Positions 1 through 7,318 of a stretch of 12,475 bases of DNA are shown one piece after another (position 1 is the first letter of the stretch; each line of letters starts with the position of its first letter). The DNA comes from an uncultured Lachnospiraceae bacterium (GTDB taxonomy: Bacteria; Bacillota; Clostridia; Lachnospirales; Lachnospiraceae). Below the pieces are notes generated by a model that had not been told where the DNA came from, ran no database searches, and worked only from the letters and a program-made list of their open reading frames with translations. Location: contig CAJTVT010000057.1 in assembly GCA_910580015.1 (NCBI GenBank), positions 1 to 12,475 of the forward strand. Reading direction: 5' to 3'. Position numbers and translations under genes: made by a program.

Positions 1-51
1 CGCGTCGCATTCGTAATGCGTAGGTCGAGGGTTCGAGTCCCTTCTTTGGCT
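1..51 (+). tRNA. tRNA-Thr (anticodon CGT), 3' part only
   Basis: The window opens inside a tRNA. The anticodon loop is at 10-16 with anticodon CGT at 12-14, which reads the Thr codon ACG. The anticodon stem 6-9/17-20 pairs, with a T-T mismatch at its outer end (5/21). A 5-nt variable loop (22-26) follows, then a T stem 27-31/39-43 around the loop TTCGAGT, and the 3' acceptor strand 44-50 with discriminator T51. No CCA is encoded. The 5' half lies outside the window, so the acceptor pairing cannot be checked. Confidence 0.85.
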
Positions 52-60
52 GATTTGATG

Positions 61-96
61 AACGCCTTTTCACGGAGCTGTGAAAAGGCGTTTTTT
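61..96 (+). terminator. Rho-independent terminator of the tRNA transcript
   Basis: A 13-bp perfect stem (61-73 with 80-92) closes on the hexaloop GGAGCT and is followed by a run of T to 96. It lies ten bases behind the tRNA and isolates it from the gene downstream. The stem end and T-run partly overlap, as is usual. Confidence 0.92.
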
Positions 97-136
97 CCGT
101 TATAATAAAATAAAGTCTCTCGAATGTGTTTTTTAC

Positions 137-153
137 TTGCAATCCTCTTGCAA
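137..153 (+). promoter_or_regulatory. Paired TTGCAA words upstream of the transferase gene
   Basis: The self-complementary word TTGCAA occurs twice, at 137-142 and 148-153, exactly 11 bases apart, so both lie on the same face of the helix. They are 62-78 bases upstream of the start codon at 215. Either copy could also be a weak -35, but I see no convincing -10 at the right distance. This could be an operator or chance. Confidence 0.25.
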
Positions 154-214
154 AATCGGGAACAAAGAGATTCTGTGAGTACATCATATCGTTATAGAAA
201 GGAAAATAAATAAA

Positions 215-853
215 ATGAAAAATCAGACAACCATATATTACGTATTCTGTGAAAAAGAAAATTGCTCATGCAAGGAATACAAGATATTTCAGCGGGAACT
301 TGCAGATAAAATACTAGCCCATGGATTTCAGGAACAGTTTGGAGTTACATTTACGAGAGAATTGGTGAAAATGGGGGTTCATGGAAAACCTTATTGGGCG
401 GGAGCAGATCAGATTTATTTTAATATAAGCAACACAAAAGGAGCAGTAGTTTGCGCTTTATCAGAACAAGAAGTGGGTATTGATGTGGAATGTAAGCGAA
501 AAACAAGCATTTCTCTGCTCCGAAAATGCTGTGAAGATACAGAACTTCGCTATATTTTGGGGAAAGAATACGACAGTTCCCAGAAAGAAGCCTTTGAAAT
601 GGAGATTATGCAAGAACGTTTTGTTCAATTATGGACGCTAAAGGAAAGCTATCTCAAAATGACTGGTGAAGGCATGTATTTTCCGATCAGGGATGTGGTA
701 TTTTCTATCGAGCAGTCTGCGCAGGGAACAGAGATCACCTGTAATCAACCAGGGATTTTTGTACAAAATCATTTTGGGGAATATTGGATTTCATTGTGTA
801 TGCAGAAAAATGCAAGTGTGCTGTGGCAGGAGCTTTCATTTGAAACTCTGTAA
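215..853 (+). CDS. 4'-phosphopantetheinyl transferase, Sfp type
   Basis: Members of this family move the phosphopantetheine arm of coenzyme A onto a Ser of acyl- or peptidyl-carrier proteins. The protein has 212 aa, close to the 220-240 of Sfp enzymes. Family blocks appear in order: GKPYW (57-61), FNISNTKG (69-76), VGIDVE (87-92) with the Mg-binding Asp90 and Glu92, and WTLKESYLKMTGEG (140-153) with the conserved W-x-x-K-E. The third block position usually reads F-N-[IL]-S-H; here the His is Asn71+2 (N73), an oddity. The SD-like AAAGGA lies a rather long 11 bases before the ATG, so translation may be modest. The gene stands alone between the tRNA terminator and the efflux operon. No carrier protein or NRPS/PKS gene is nearby, so its partner is unknown; it may serve fatty-acid ACP or a distant cluster. 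Cytoplasmic. Confidence 0.88.
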   Translation: MKNQTTIYYVFCEKENCSCKEYKIFQRELADKILAHGFQEQFGVTFTRELVKMGVHGKPYWAGADQIYFNISNTKGAVVCALSEQEVGIDVECKRKTSISLLRKCCEDTELRYILGKEYDSSQKEAFEMEIMQERFVQLWTLKESYLKMTGEGMYFPIRDVVFSIEQSAQGTEITCNQPGIFVQNHFGEYWISLCMQKNASVLWQELSFETL

Positions 854-896
854 ATAGAAATATCATCACAGAAAATTCACAGAATAAAAGAGATTT

Positions 897-929
897 TTTA
901 AGCTTCATTTAAAGTTCTCAGATTATACT
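897..929 (+). promoter_or_regulatory. Candidate promoter with response-regulator-like direct repeats
   Basis: TTTAAG (897-902) and TTTAAA (908-913) are direct repeats 11 bases apart, the spacing typical of OmpR/PhoB-family response-regulator sites. A good -10 word, TATACT, follows at 924-929. No recognisable -35 stands 17 bases upstream (901-906 reads AGCTTC), and the repeats cover that position. That arrangement fits a promoter needing an activator. It would drive the efflux operon starting at 976. The regulator is not in the window. Confidence 0.4.
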
Positions 930-975
930 GAGCGAGAATTAAAAAATAACGTATACAGAGGGAATGGTGAAGCTT

Positions 976-1635
976 ATGAAGAAAAAATATATCACAATAT
1001 TACTTGGAACAGCATTGGCATTATCTCTGCTGCACGGGTGCGGCGGAAAAAAGGGAATTGAAAAAATTCCAGATTTTTTCCAGGGAGAAGAACAAGCGAA
1101 TGCCATCTATGGGCAAGTCAGTGGAAAATCGGAGAATGGAATCACAATAGAAATAGGAACTAGAAATGAGAGGAAGCCAGGCCAGCAAGAAGATATGCCA
1201 AGAAATGAATCTAGAAATGAAGCGAAAGAGGATGCACAGCCTGAGGGAGAGGCAAAGGAACCACCTTCCATGCTGGAATTAACGGGAGAGGAACAGGAAA
1301 TAGAAGTGACTGAGGACACTGTGATTAAGCGATTTGCAATGGGTGGCAAAATGAGAGGGGGAGAGGAGCCCCCATCTGGAGCGTCAGAACAAGAAGTTCC
1401 GTCCAAAGAACTAGGCAGAGGAGTTCCTTCTGGGGAATTTCCTGGTGGATCAGAAGAACAGGAGGAACTTGAGATTTCGGATATTTCTAAAGGAGATACC
1501 ATTATGGTGGTATTGGCTGAGGATGGTAGTGCGAAAGAAATCACAGTATTATCTGGTATGGGCAGTGGTGACAGAACTGAGAATTCTGAGGAAGTTGTAA
1601 TGTCAGAGGATGAACAGGCAGAAAATCCAATATAG
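976..1635 (+). CDS. Acidic lipoprotein leading the efflux operon
   Basis: I do not recognise a named family. The start at 976 is preferred over the in-frame ATG at 964 because GGTGA lies five bases before it, while the upstream ATG has its purine run too close. From this start the protein has 219 aa. A basic N-terminus (MKKKY), a hydrophobic stretch and the lipobox LHGC with Cys22 predict a membrane-anchored lipoprotein. Behind it a beta-rich part begins near YGQVSGKSENGITIEIG and resumes near LELTGEEQEIEVTEDTVIK and DISKGDTIMVVLAEDG, a pattern like small OB-fold (DUF5666-like) domains. Between and around are Glu/Pro/Gly-rich low-complexity segments, including PSGEFPGG. It ends 19 bases before the adaptor gene. 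Inference: an accessory extracellular component of the pump. What it binds cannot be read from the sequence. Confidence 0.72.
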   Translation: MKKKYITILLGTALALSLLHGCGGKKGIEKIPDFFQGEEQANAIYGQVSGKSENGITIEIGTRNERKPGQQEDMPRNESRNEAKEDAQPEGEAKEPPSMLELTGEEQEIEVTEDTVIKRFAMGGKMRGGEEPPSGASEQEVPSKELGRGVPSGEFPGGSEEQEELEISDISKGDTIMVVLAEDGSAKEITVLSGMGSGDRTENSEEVVMSEDEQAENPI

Positions 1636-1640
1636 AAACG

Positions 1641-1657
1641 AGGAGGAAACCAAATTG
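1641..1657 (+). promoter_or_regulatory. Ribosome binding site that sets a TTG start
   Basis: AGGAGG at 1641-1646 is followed by eight bases and then TTG at 1655. This is the best site in the region and argues that the adaptor starts at this TTG. The upstream in-frame ATG at 1610 has only AGAGG directly abutting it and would overlap the lipoprotein gene by 26 bases. Confidence 0.75.
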
Positions 1658-4090
1658 AAAAAAACAGCAGGCAAATGGAAAAAATGGAAGAAAATGATAA
1701 AGAAGAAAAAGACAATGCTGTTGCTGGCATTTATAGCAGGGGCTGGCCTGGTATCTTTTGGCATTTATTCTGTAAAAGGGACTCCGGTTTCGGAAAGACC
1801 AGAGCAGGGTGTGTCTATCCAAGAAGTTCAGGCAACGATGGGAACCATCTCCAATACCATTGTGGGAACAGGAACATTGGCACTCAGTGAGGGCCAGGCA
1901 GTGACAATTCCTTCTGGAATTATCGTAGAGGAGATCAGAGTACAAGAAGGGGACAATGTTGCTCAGGGAGATGTGCTGGCAACGGTAAATCAGACGTCTG
2001 TACTTCGTGCTATGGAAAATATACAGGAAGAGATAGAAGCTTTGGATGAGGAAATTGAGGACAGCAAAGATGAAGCAGAAGTACAGGAGGAATGTTCAAA
2101 CGTGGATGGACGGATCAAAAAGATATTTGTTCAAGAAGGGCAGGACATTTCAGATTGTATGGTAGAACATGGGGCTTTGATGCTAGTATCTTTGGATGGT
2201 TATCTTGCCCTGGAAATCCAGACTGAGGCGGAACTTGAAAAAGGAGATGACGTGGTTGTCATACAGGAAGATGGAACACAAAAAGAGGGAACCATAGAAA
2301 GTATTTCAAGTGAAAAATGTACCATTCTCGTAACAGACAGCGGCGTAGGAATGGGAGAAACTTTAACAGTTACTGATTCAGACGGAAATGTTCTGGGAAG
2401 TGGGAGCACATATATTCATCAACAGCTTGCCATTACAGCGCCCATGGGAACGGTGGAAGAACTCTGTGTATCAGAGGATGAAAAAGTATCTGTGGGAACC
2501 ACCCTTTTGACAATAGACAATGGTGGACAGAGTCTTACATATCAGGAACAAATGGCAGAGAGACAGGAATTGGCTCAGGAGCTTCAAGCGTTGATCGTGT
2601 TGTCGCAGACAGGGACAATTACAGCCCAAACTTCAGGAATTATTCAGTCGGTTCATATTTCAGCAGACAGCAGCCAAAGTGAAGGGAACGCAATCGAAGC
2701 ACTTCAGATGTCAAAAAAAGAGACGACAGTGGTAGGGAGCAGCCTTTCCAATTCGGAAGAAATTCTGGAACCATTGTGTCTTGCGATCACGGATTCTGGT
2801 GAGCAAGGAGAAGGATTTTTCACCATAGAGACTCCAAAAACAGGCAAGAAACCTCAGACAAAGATAGAGGCTTTGGATGGAAGTTATCATGGAACCATTG
2901 TCTGGAACCCAGAGGAAGAAAAATTTGCTGCGGACATATCCTATCAGGCTGGTGTCACATTGTATGCCGCAGAAGGATATTGTTTTACCGAGGATAGTAT
3001 CAGCAAAGTAAAAACGGGCGTTATTTCTGGCATTACTGTGTCAGAAGACGGCAAAGAATTGAAGTTCCATATTACTTACCCTTTTACAAAATCCGAGGAT
3101 TCACAGGAAAGCAATTCAGAAACTGGAAACAATCAGCAGAAGCCAAATGATGAAGAAAATGGTACTAATTCAGAAACTGGAGATGACCAGCAGAACGGGA
3201 ATCATTCTAAAAATGAGAACGAACAGCAGAGTGGGATCGATTCGGAACGTGAAGAAAGTGAACAAAATAAGAACGATTCTCAAAACGAAACGAGTCAACA
3301 GAATGGCGGCGTCGGTATTCAGAATGGTATAGCGCTTTCTGGTGGAACCAGTCAGACGGCAAACGGCGCTGGCAATGCTACACAGAGCACTTCTTCTGGT
3401 AAAGCAACTACCACAGGTGTATCACAGTCCGCAACTGAATCGGAAAATTCACAAAATACGGACACGGAAAGTGGGAAAGTGACAGCCTTTACGATGGCGG
3501 AATCAGATACCATGATTTTGACAGTGAATGTGGATGAATTGGATATTAATTCTGTATCAAAAGAACAACAAGCAGAGATCACATTAGATGCCATAGAGGG
3601 AGAAAGCTTTACAGGAACTGTTGCCAAGATAGGAAGTTCTGCCAGCAGCTCTGGAGGAGTGGCAAAATATGCGGTGGAATTGACGGTTCTTAGGGATGAA
3701 CGGATGAAAGCTGGCATGAATGCCTCTGCCACGATCACCATTGAAAAGCGGGAAGATGTGGTGACAATTCCTGTGAATGCTCTGCAAGAGCGGGGAAATC
3801 ATGTGTTTGTTTATACCGAAACAGACAATGAGGGAAACCTTTCTGGAGAACAGGAGGTGACTACCGGATTATCAGATGCAGATACCGTGGAGATTGTAGA
3901 AGGGCTGTCAGAGGGAGATACTGTATATTACCAGAAGCGAGGAAATCTTTCTGGACAGGGATTTGACAGAATGAATGGTGATTTTGGTGAAAGAGCAGAG
4001 GAAATGTTTCAGAAGGGCCCAGGCGGAAGTATGGGTGAGATGCCCCAAGGTGGTTTTCCAAGTGGAGATTTTGGCGGCAGACGGGAATAG
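1655..4090 (+). CDS. HlyD/RND-like efflux adaptor, unusually long
   Basis: This is the membrane-fusion-type subunit of a MacAB-like ABC exporter, anchored on the outer face of the membrane. From the TTG start it has 811 aa, about twice the usual 350-450. A Lys-rich N-terminus precedes one membrane segment (about 21-40). Lipoyl-hairpin-like segments occur near 87-111 (IIVEEIRVQEGDNVAQGD), 150-180, 262-288 and 319-345, with a short possible coiled coil near 295-317. An extra beta-rich insert lies near 398-477. Then comes a Gln/Asn/Glu/Ser-rich linker (about 483-606), the barrel and membrane-proximal domains (607-770: VNVDELDI, IPVNALQE, EGLSEGDTVYYQK), and a Gly/Met/Pro-rich tail with PSGDFGG. 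An ATG at 1610 would add 15 residues but has no useful SD. The ATPase follows 12 bases later. The substrate is unknown; peptides or drugs are typical for this transporter type. Confidence 0.85.
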   Translation: MKKTAGKWKKWKKMIKKKKTMLLLAFIAGAGLVSFGIYSVKGTPVSERPEQGVSIQEVQATMGTISNTIVGTGTLALSEGQAVTIPSGIIVEEIRVQEGDNVAQGDVLATVNQTSVLRAMENIQEEIEALDEEIEDSKDEAEVQEECSNVDGRIKKIFVQEGQDISDCMVEHGALMLVSLDGYLALEIQTEAELEKGDDVVVIQEDGTQKEGTIESISSEKCTILVTDSGVGMGETLTVTDSDGNVLGSGSTYIHQQLAITAPMGTVEELCVSEDEKVSVGTTLLTIDNGGQSLTYQEQMAERQELAQELQALIVLSQTGTITAQTSGIIQSVHISADSSQSEGNAIEALQMSKKETTVVGSSLSNSEEILEPLCLAITDSGEQGEGFFTIETPKTGKKPQTKIEALDGSYHGTIVWNPEEEKFAADISYQAGVTLYAAEGYCFTEDSISKVKTGVISGITVSEDGKELKFHITYPFTKSEDSQESNSETGNNQQKPNDEENGTNSETGDDQQNGNHSKNENEQQSGIDSEREESEQNKNDSQNETSQQNGGVGIQNGIALSGGTSQTANGAGNATQSTSSGKATTTGVSQSATESENSQNTDTESGKVTAFTMAESDTMILTVNVDELDINSVSKEQQAEITLDAIEGESFTGTVAKIGSSASSSGGVAKYAVELTVLRDERMKAGMNASATITIEKREDVVTIPVNALQERGNHVFVYTETDNEGNLSGEQEVTTGLSDADTVEIVEGLSEGDTVYYQKRGNLSGQGFDRMNGDFGERAEEMFQKGPGGSMGEMPQGGFPSGDFGGRRE
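3113..3220 (+). repeat. Two tandem 54-bp units inside the adaptor linker
   Basis: Units 3113-3166 and 3167-3220 each begin AATTCAGAAACTGGA and encode 18-residue repeats starting NSETGNNQQ and NSETGDDQQ. A weaker third unit (EQQSGIDSE) follows at 3221-3274. The period is exactly 18 codons, so copy-number change would keep the frame. The units lie in the flexible hydrophilic linker. Confidence 0.75.
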
Positions 4091-4102
4091 GAGTGAGGAA
4101 AT

Positions 4103-4777
4103 ATGATTCAGTTGCATGAGGTTTCAAAAATATACGAGATGGGAAATGAGAAAGTGTATGCTTTAGACCATGCCAGTCTCCAGATTGGCGAAGGAGAGTT
4201 TGTAAGCATTGTTGGGCCTTCTGGAAGCGGAAAATCCACAATGATGAACATTATTGGATGTCTAGATACAGCGGATGAAGGATCTTATATTCTGGATGGC
4301 AGCTCGATAGAGAGTTATTCAGAAAAAGAGCTAGCCAGAATCCGCAATCGCAAGATCGGATTTATTTTTCAAAATTTCAATCTTCTACCTAGGCTTACGG
4401 CCCAGGAAAATGTGGAACTTCCATTGATTTACCAGAAGTTGCCAGCCCAGGAACGTAGACACAGGGTGAAAGAGGCATTAGAGCAAGTGGAACTCTCTCA
4501 CCGGATGGGACACCGTCCGACAGAGCTATCTGGCGGACAGCAGCAGAGAGTGGCAATTGCGCGTGCCTTGGTGACGAAACCCTCACTATTTCTGGCCGAC
4601 GAACCTACTGGAAATTTGGATTCCAAAACAGGGCAAGAAATTATGACATTGTTTCATACGCTTCATCATGCAGGGAATACCATTGTATTGATTACCCATG
4701 ATTCACAGGTGGCAGAAGAGGCAGATCGGAAAATGCAAATCCAAGATGGCAGAGTTCGGGAGGTGGAAATTTCATGA
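4103..4777 (+). CDS. ABC transporter ATP-binding protein, MacB/LolD type
   Basis: This is the cytoplasmic ATPase that powers the exporter. It has 224 aa, the normal length. All motifs are intact: Walker A GPSGSGKS (38-45), Q-loop Gln90, signature LSGGQQQR (142-149), Walker B LFLADE (162-167) with catalytic Glu167, D-loop GNLD (170-173) and switch His199 in ITHD. The run ADEPTGNLDS is typical of the MacB/LolD/FtsE group. It starts 12 bases after the adaptor stop, and the stop codon TAG itself forms part of the AGGAG ribosome site (4089-4093). The stop TGA overlaps the permease ATG by four bases (ATGA), so the two are translationally coupled, as expected for partners. The exact substrate cannot be told. 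Confidence 0.95.
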   Translation: MIQLHEVSKIYEMGNEKVYALDHASLQIGEGEFVSIVGPSGSGKSTMMNIIGCLDTADEGSYILDGSSIESYSEKELARIRNRKIGFIFQNFNLLPRLTAQENVELPLIYQKLPAQERRHRVKEALEQVELSHRMGHRPTELSGGQQQRVAIARALVTKPSLFLADEPTGNLDSKTGQEIMTLFHTLHHAGNTIVLITHDSQVAEEADRKMQIQDGRVREVEIS

Positions 4778-5985
4778 TTCAGACCTGGAAAATGGCATGG
4801 AGTGCAGTATGTGCCAATAAACTTAGAACATTTCTTACAATGCTTGGCATTATTATTGGCGTGGCGGCGTTGATAATCTTGGTTTCCATTGCAGACGGCG
4901 CTGGAGATTCTGTATCAGGCCAGATTTCTGAGATGGGAAGTAATTATCTCAGTGTAAGAATTACTGATCAAAAAGAAAATCCATTAAAACTCACAGAATT
5001 TATGGAATTGATGGATCAAGAGGAATTTTTGGCCTCCTCTCCGGTGGGAAGAACGAATGTTACAGCCAAAAGTGGTTACACCAGCAGTTCTATCAATCTA
5101 TATGGTGTCAGTGGAGGATGTCTTTCCATTCTGAATCTGGAATTGTATGCTGGAAGATGGATAAAAAATACAGATCTGGAAAATCATTCTTATGTAATTG
5201 TGATTTCCTATGATACAGCTGTAGAATATTTTGGCCGTGGCGATGTTGTGGGAGAACGTTTATCATTAGATGGAAAATCTTTTCAAGTGGTAGGAGTGTT
5301 GTCAGAGGATTCTGTATCATTGTCTTCCGCTATGACAGTCAAAAGCAGCGATGACACATCAGAGACCGTAATATTGGAAGGCTTTATTCCTTATTCTACG
5401 TTGAGTAGAATTGCAGAAAATGTCCTGGCAATTAATCAATTTTATGTTTCTTCTGCGCAGGAAGATTCTATGGAACTAGCAGAGCGAAAGTTAGAAGAGA
5501 TTCTTCAAAAGCGCTTTGGCAATGATGAAGATGCCTTTTCCATTCAAAACCAATCGGATGTGCTTGAGGCTATGCAGGAAGTAGATCAGACTATGTCTCT
5601 GATGCTTGGTGGGATTGCTGCAATCTCCCTCTTGGTTGGTGGGATTGGCATAATGAATATTATGTTGGTTTCCGTCACAGAACGTACCAGAGAAATTGGA
5701 ATCCGAAAAGCGATTGGAGCAGGAAAGGCGAACATCATGCTTCAGTTTCTGCTGGAAGCGCTGATTGTTAGTATGGCCGGTTGCGTGGCAGGAATTGGTT
5801 GTTCTTTTGCAGGCCTGAAAATAATTGGACAGTTTATGGGAACTGGAATGACTGTCTCTATGAATGGAAATGTGGCACTGCTTTCCGCGGTGTTCTGTGG
5901 AATTATCGGAATCGTGTTTGGTCTGTACCCTGCAAATAAAGCAGCGGGAAAGAAGCCCATAGATGCATTGAGATATTCTGGTTGA
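4774..5985 (+). CDS. ABC transporter permease, FtsX/MacB type
   Basis: This is the membrane subunit paired with the ATPase just upstream. It has 403 aa, the usual size. The MacB/FtsX layout is clear: one membrane segment near 20-40 (MLGIIIGVAALIILVSIA), an extracellular domain of about 230 residues (MacB_PCD-like), then three C-terminal membrane segments near 278-299, 328-350 and 370-390. The family motif ERTREIGIRKAIGA (303-316) follows the second membrane segment; it is the coupling region that contacts the ATPase. GGAGG at 4759-4763 precedes the ATG, which overlaps the ATPase stop. MacB-type permeases act as mechanical transducers rather than channels and work with the adaptor encoded upstream. 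It is the last gene of the operon. No hairpin terminator is visible in the 170 bases behind it. Confidence 0.94.
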   Translation: MIQTWKMAWSAVCANKLRTFLTMLGIIIGVAALIILVSIADGAGDSVSGQISEMGSNYLSVRITDQKENPLKLTEFMELMDQEEFLASSPVGRTNVTAKSGYTSSSINLYGVSGGCLSILNLELYAGRWIKNTDLENHSYVIVISYDTAVEYFGRGDVVGERLSLDGKSFQVVGVLSEDSVSLSSAMTVKSSDDTSETVILEGFIPYSTLSRIAENVLAINQFYVSSAQEDSMELAERKLEEILQKRFGNDEDAFSIQNQSDVLEAMQEVDQTMSLMLGGIAAISLLVGGIGIMNIMLVSVTERTREIGIRKAIGAGKANIMLQFLLEALIVSMAGCVAGIGCSFAGLKIIGQFMGTGMTVSMNGNVALLSAVFCGIIGIVFGLYPANKAAGKKPIDALRYSG

Positions 5986-6066
5986 CACTTCATGTGAAAA
6001 TGATTACTATTTTATGACATATATTACACACATTTATGCCTAAAATCTTGGTTTGGATAGGCTGTT

Positions 6067-6083
6067 TGTTACAAAAATGTTAC
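6067..6083 (+). promoter_or_regulatory. WalR (YycF) box upstream of the hydrolase promoter
   Basis: TGTTAC-AAAAA-TGTTAC matches the published WalR consensus TGTWAH-N5-TGTWAH at every position. It ends seven bases before the -35 hexamer, a position suited to activation. WalR is the essential cell-wall response regulator of Firmicutes and its known targets include NlpC/P60 and other peptidoglycan hydrolases. The gene downstream is exactly of that type. Confidence 0.75.
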
Positions 6084-6090
6084 AACAATC

Positions 6091-6119
6091 TTGACACTGT
6101 AATAAGTTATTGGTATAAT
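6091..6119 (+). promoter_or_regulatory. Perfect sigma-A promoter of the hydrolase gene
   Basis: TTGACA (6091-6096), a 17-base spacer and TATAAT (6114-6119) match consensus completely. Transcription should begin near 6126. This rules out the in-frame ATG at 6118, which is part of the -10 hexamer, as a start codon for this transcript. Confidence 0.93.
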
Positions 6120-6159
6120 GTCAGAAAAATATAAGGGTCATTTCTTGGAGGATAAACAG

Positions 6160-7212
6160 ATGAAAAATTACATAAAAAAGAACTGGAAAAAAATTACATC
6201 AATGTGTCTGGCAGGTGTATTGACACTTGGACTTTCCCCATTTACAGTCCAGGCCGCTAATCAGATCAGCGCAGGTATCTCAGCAGTATTTAATGATTCT
6301 TTGATTGGCAGTGCAGATACAGTAAAATTGGCAACTGAGACAAAATCGGCAGCCATGACAGAGCCAGAAACCATTTGTGGCTATCAAAATCTTGGAATTG
6401 CGCAAGTAGAAAATCATTTGAATATCCGGGAAGCGGCCGGAGAGGACAGCGAGTTGGCTGGAAAGCTTCCAGTGGACGCAGGCTGTGAGATCTTGTCACA
6501 GGAAGGAGAATGGTATCAAATCAAGTCTGGTGATGTGACAGGATTTGTAAAGGGAGAATATTTGCTTACTGGGGAAGCGGCTGCAAAAAGGGCAGACGAA
6601 GTGAAATCCATTGTTGCAACTTCCATTACACAGACACTGAATGCAAGGGTAGAACCGAATACAAACAGTACGATCTGGGTCACCATTGCAGAAGGGGAAG
6701 AAATGCAGATGATTGAAGATCTGGGTGACTGGATTAAAGTAGATATCGATGGAGATGAGTGCTATGTGGCCAGTGAATTTGTGGAACTGTCTGAGCAGCT
6801 TCCCAAGGCTATGACAATGACAGAGATCCGCTATGGCGAGGGAATTTCCAATGTTCGTGTGGATATGGTGCAGTATGCATGCCAGTTTATAGGAAACCGT
6901 TATGTCTGGGGTGGTACAAGCCTTACCGGAGGGGTGGATTGTTCTGGATTTACAATGCGGATCTATGAGAAATATGGCATTTATCTTCCACATTCTTCCA
7001 GTGCACAGTCTGGTTATGGCACCAAAATTGATCCTTCTGAGGCAAAACCAGGAGATCTCTTCTTCTATGGCAATGGCGGAGGAATCAACCATGTAGCAAT
7101 GTACATCGGTAATGGACAGATTGTTCATGCCAGCTCAGTAAAAACTGGAATTAAGATTTCCAATGCATATTATCGTTCTCCTATCTGTGTGACAAGGCTG
7201 ATTAGTGAATAG
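6160..7212 (+). CDS. Secreted SH3-SH3-NlpC/P60 peptidoglycan hydrolase
   Basis: Enzymes of this type cut peptide stems of peptidoglycan, usually as D,L-endopeptidases. The start at 6160 is set by GGAGG (6147-6151) eight bases upstream; a longer reading from 6118 would begin inside the -10. The protein has 350 aa. A Lys-rich signal peptide (NWKKITSMCLAGVLTLGL) ends with VQA at 30-32. Two bacterial SH3 domains follow, about 72-137 (NHLNIRE, VTGFVKGEYL) and 150-211 (LNARVEP, ECYVASEFV). The NlpC/P60 domain spans about 233-350 with VDCSGF (nucleophile Cys261), NHVAMYIG (His311) and IVHASS (His323) as the third polar residue. All catalytic positions are present. The SH3 domains probably bind the wall. 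A perfect promoter and a WalR box precede it. The IS relic begins eight bases after the stop, so any native terminator was displaced or lost. Confidence 0.93.
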   Translation: MKNYIKKNWKKITSMCLAGVLTLGLSPFTVQAANQISAGISAVFNDSLIGSADTVKLATETKSAAMTEPETICGYQNLGIAQVENHLNIREAAGEDSELAGKLPVDAGCEILSQEGEWYQIKSGDVTGFVKGEYLLTGEAAAKRADEVKSIVATSITQTLNARVEPNTNSTIWVTIAEGEEMQMIEDLGDWIKVDIDGDECYVASEFVELSEQLPKAMTMTEIRYGEGISNVRVDMVQYACQFIGNRYVWGGTSLTGGVDCSGFTMRIYEKYGIYLPHSSSAQSGYGTKIDPSEAKPGDLFFYGNGGGINHVAMYIGNGQIVHASSVKTGIKISNAYYRSPICVTRLISE

Positions 7213-7251
7213 AATAAAAGGGGACTGTCGCTTTAACGAATGAAAATTCTG

Positions 7252-7315
7252 ATATGCTCCCTTCTAGGTAGACAAGTGAAATAATAAAAACTTGTCTACC
7301 TAGAAGGGAGCATAT
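7252..7315 (+). repeat. 26-bp perfect inverted repeat masking the transposase ribosome site
   Basis: Arm 7252-7277 is exactly complementary to arm 7290-7315, with a 12-base loop. The right arm contains AAGGGAG, the ribosome binding site for the ATG at 7319. RNA that enters from outside would fold and hide that site. Only RNA starting inside the left arm or loop would leave it open. This matches the known shielding of transposase genes from read-through transcription in elements such as IS10 and IS50. Confidence 0.8.
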
Positions 7316-7318
7316 TTT

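Noticed and set aside
1..51. tRNA gene as attachment site of the accessory region
   Set aside because: I looked for a second copy of the tRNA 3' end downstream and saw none, and the 7 kb next to the tRNA look like ordinary chromosome.
1107..1730. Long minus-strand open frame of 207 codons opposite the lipoprotein gene
   Set aside because: It is the antisense of a Glu/Pro/Gly-rich coding region, is Ser-rich as such shadows are, has no ribosome site, and conflicts with a well-supported operon.
6118..6159. Upstream in-frame ATG for the hydrolase
   Set aside because: The ATG is part of the TATAAT -10 hexamer, so the transcript from that promoter cannot contain it. The ATG at 6160 has GGAGG at eight bases and starts a proper signal peptide.
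6496..7128. 210-codon minus-strand frame inside the hydrolase gene
   Set aside because: Antisense shadow of a gene with intact catalytic motifs; Cys/His-rich composition and no promoter or ribosome site.
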